A stretch of 64,000 nt of DNA from Paralvinella palmiformis. Taxonomy: Eukaryota; Annelida; Polychaeta; Terebellida; Alvinellidae. A model generated the notes under the pieces. It worked only from the letters and a program-made list of their open reading frames with translations, did not search any database and was not told where the DNA came from. Positions 61,132 to 64,000 of the stretch are shown here, in pieces. Location: NCBI GenBank assembly GCA_025642065.1, contig JAODUP010000103.1:62001-126000 (forward strand), written 5' to 3'. Within the stretch, counting starts at the first letter, position 1, and the number at the start of each line of letters is the position of its first letter. The position numbers and the translations under genes were made by a program.

Positions 61132-63178
61132 TCCAATTTCATATATTCATGATATTGTATCACTTACTTACTTCACTACTACTACTTACTTACTTACTTA
61201 TTTACTTACTGTAATGCCTAAAACTCAAAGCTGCATATTATTCAACAAATAAGGGGGTGTCTAAGAGATGATTGTTAACAGATGCAATCACTTTCCCAAT
61301 ATTAGTGTTTATCAGGTGCACCAGAGGGCGTCATAAAGTCGCCTCATTATTAGATTGGTGTACATTTATGACACTGACAATTAAGATCATCCGACTTCGA
61401 GATGATCCATTCAGTACGGGAGAATCCCGCGTGATGTCGTAATGTAATATTGGCCCCGAGAGGGGGGAAAATTGAATTCATGCGTCCGTGAAATGGGCGT
61501 CCTGGAATGAATGCAGACACTTTTTGTGATTCCGGATATTTCAAAGGCCAGGATGCCGCTAATGAAGGATGGTCGTGAAAATTTCATCACGATTACGGAA
61601 AGATTGTGATTGTCTCCCGACTGAGGCTTGATTAAGATATGTTATCATATTCGGGTACCTAACGAAATGGCATCTGGCAGGAAGGTGTATTTAAATTATC
61701 ACTCTTAATTCATCGGCTGACCTTGGTAAGGTATCACACTCAAAAGTATCACGGACAAGCGTCATGTACATTACCGCGAGCATCCTATAGCACTGTTGTG
61801 TTATTCCTGTTGTTATTGTTGTTGTTATCGTTGTCGTTGTTATTGTTACTGCGATTATTATTGTTGTTGATGTTGTTATTGTTGTTGGGTTTCCCTTCCA
61901 GTGAGTGACTAAGAGGATAGGTGCTCTGATTAGCCTCGAAGTTAGCCACACCTGATAGAAAAGGCCTCGGCAAATGAATCGATCAAGTCCGAGGCTTTTA
62001 TTCGAGGTTGAAACATCCCACAGTGACGGTTAACACTTGGAATCGGTCCTGGGATATGAATGTCGGTGTCCCATTGTCCTAACCACCACCACCACGCAGC
62101 AAAGTGAGTACCGGCCCCTGCGGGGGCGGGGGGAGTTCCGAAGAAGAACACCGGATACTTGGAATTTTATCATGTATAGAATAACACGATGTTTATAGAT
62201 CAGCGGTCAAAGAATACGCGTCCTCTCCTCTCTCCACACCCACCCTCCATCATCAAACACCCACCCACCATATCCCAAACCGGGTTCATCGTTGGGCGTT
62301 GTCTTCCGTGTCAACAGATGAATGTGCCAATTGACTACCGGATAAACGCTACCTCATATCACAAACGTTCAAATATCGATTTATATCTTGACATCCGATA
62401 TAAGCTCCTTTATATTAGCGGCATTGTTCGTGTCGGCTCGCAAAAGAAACCCCGAACGCATCGACCGCGAACTAATCATCTGATCAATATATGCTGTTGC
62501 CGTTGCTGTTGTTGCCGCTGCTCATCTCTATCGGCTAAGAGCCATATCGATCGAAATGGATGAATTCATGGCGTTCCGGAATAAGTAAGCAAATATATAA
62601 GATAAGATAAGATTGTAACCGATGCCGATGTAACCAATTTCCTGTTGACCTGTTCAAATGTGACGCTGTTCAAATGCCACTCATCTCACTCACTCACTCA
62701 CCATCACTCACTCACCACTCACTCACCACTCACTCACTCACTCCCACTCACTCACTCACCACTCACCACTCACTCACCACACACTCACCACTCACTCACT
62801 CACTCACTCACTCCTACCTCACCACCACTCACCACCACCACCACTCACCACTCACCACCACCACCACCACCACCACCACTCACTCACTCACTCACTCACT
62901 CACTCACTCACTCACTCACTCACTCACTCACTCACTCACTCACTCACTCACTCACTCACTCACTCACTCACTCACTCACTCACTCACTCACTCACTCACT
63001 CACTCACTCACTCACTCACCACCACTCACCACCACTCACCACTCACTCACTCACTCACTCACTCACTCACTCACTCACTCACTCACTCACCACTCACTCA
63101 CTCACTCACTCACTCACTCACCACCACTCACTCACTCACTCACTCACTCACTCACTCACTCACTCACTCACTCACTCA
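61132..63178. repeat. 1.7-kb tandem unit, copy 3
   Basis: Core offset from copy 2 by 1727 bp and again apparently identical. The entry segment (TTCGATTCCAATTTCATATA) and the (TTAC)n tract are damaged. It ends in a long (ACTC)n/(ACC)n tract. Confidence 0.88.
62684..63178. repeat. Long (ACTC)n tract with ACC interruptions
   Basis: Nearly 500 bases of ACTC, with blocks where units shorten to ACC. The start (about 62684-62880) is irregular. Confidence 0.95.
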
Positions 63179-64000
63179 CCAGATGCTTCCAAAACAGCGT
63201 GCGTAGGACTTTAAACCATTTCGCAGTTTAAGGTTAGATGTCGCTCCGGGGCCAGCCACTTCCCGTATATCATAACAAGCGGTCATTGAGTCGAAGTACG
63301 GCGGCTAAAACGCCACTGGCGCCACCTATCCGCTGCCCTTTTAAAACTCTACAGGTAGATTCTAACTCGGACACAAACGGGGAGCAGGGTCTATTGTGGC
63401 TCTTCCCATTAATGGCCGAACACTGTGACGGCGCGTTTTTCGTTCGCGTAAATCATCTCACAGACAACATAAAGATACCCGTGTAGCATCGGCGTTTATT
63501 GTCGGCGAACACATCAATGGGTGTACGATGAATGAAACCGAATATTGATGATTTCTGTCAGCAGACAATAACGCCTTCGCATAAACTGTTGACGAAATGA
63601 AGCCGTCACGTGATAAATCCCTACGAACGTTCACCGACCGGGGGTTATTTACGTTATTTTATTTGATAAGATGCGACTGGCATTTCTAGAATGAAGTGTC
63701 ATGGCATCATCGCGAGCCGAACCTATTTGTTTTAATAGATTGGATTTGTTCCGTGTAGGATGACCGAAATTTAATCCAGCGCAACAACAATACAATAGCA
63801 ATACGGTATTATGTTTGAAAATTTTATTTAAAAAAAAACAACAACAAGTTGTGTTGGGTGGATATGTTCAACTGTTTTATTCGGCTTCACTTACTTAGGC
63901 GCATGCTGCATTTCTTTCATTCAATTTCACGCTCAAATACGCGCGTGCGCGATCGCCCCATAAACATTACACACACACACCGCCCACAAGGTAAGCTAAA
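63179..64000. other. Right edge of window, no gene seen
   Basis: Balanced composition. An 82-codon plus-strand frame at 63238-63486 has no recognised family or splice support. The window ends in a CA tract and ordinary sequence. Confidence 0.35.

Noticed and set aside
58255..62563. Identical short frames in each copy of the 1.7-kb unit
   Set aside because: Conservation reflects recent duplication of the DNA. Frames overlap on both strands, include low-complexity Thr/Asn/Leu runs and match no family.
59208..63231. Frames encoding Ser-Leu-Thr-His repeats
   Set aside because: They are translations of (ACTC)n microsatellites with no other protein features.

Overview
This is a metazoan (invertebrate) nuclear genome window. 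Its genes are split by GT-AG introns, it is AT-rich and full of dinucleotide microsatellites, and it carries tRNA-derived SINEs, CR1/L2-type LINE relics, and MULE, hAT, P-like and mariner-type DNA transposon remnants. The gene set and repeat style suggest a lophotrochozoan, probably a mollusc. That placement is inference, not something read directly.

Left part (1-22.1 kb): the 3' half of a DNAJC16 (ERdj8) orthologue lies on the plus strand (five exons, 1321-3759). A compact SOCS6/7-type suppressor of cytokine signalling lies on the minus strand (7593-9715, four exons). A complete seven-exon Gfo/Idh/MocA-family dehydrogenase resembling myo-inositol 2-dehydrogenase, 343 aa, also lies on the minus strand (18185-22120). 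For all three, exon phases join without error. Between them are SINE copies, a 77-bp mariner-type hairpin and a hAT-like element holding a FLYWCH fragment.

Middle part (22-42 kb): gene-poor and repeat-rich. It contains a LINE relic with a SINE inserted (perfect 16-bp target duplication). Just beyond is a homopolymer-inflated, SINE-less second copy of the same locus, probably an assembly artefact. Next comes a nested pair: an internally deleted MULE (FLYWCH domain plus transposase C-terminus) interrupted by a BED/hAT relic bounded by inverted arrays of a 15-bp unit. A LINE-tail 50-bp tandem repeat and a perfect 61-bp-arm hairpin follow.

Right part (42-64 kb): an intronless, divergent class A GPCR (42237-43448, minus); three copies of a palindromic MITE beside microsatellites; a THAP-domain/P-like transposase relic with an in-frame stop; a second LINE relic; a SINE cluster; and a tandem triplication of a ~1.7-kb unit joined by long (ACTC)n tracts.

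The real genes are unrelated housekeeping, signalling, metabolic and receptor genes, and nothing indicates a cooperating cluster. The most unusual features are structural: the perfect hairpin, the SINE-less corrupted duplicate, the microsatellite abutting a SOCS splice acceptor, the nested transposons and the triplicated unit.
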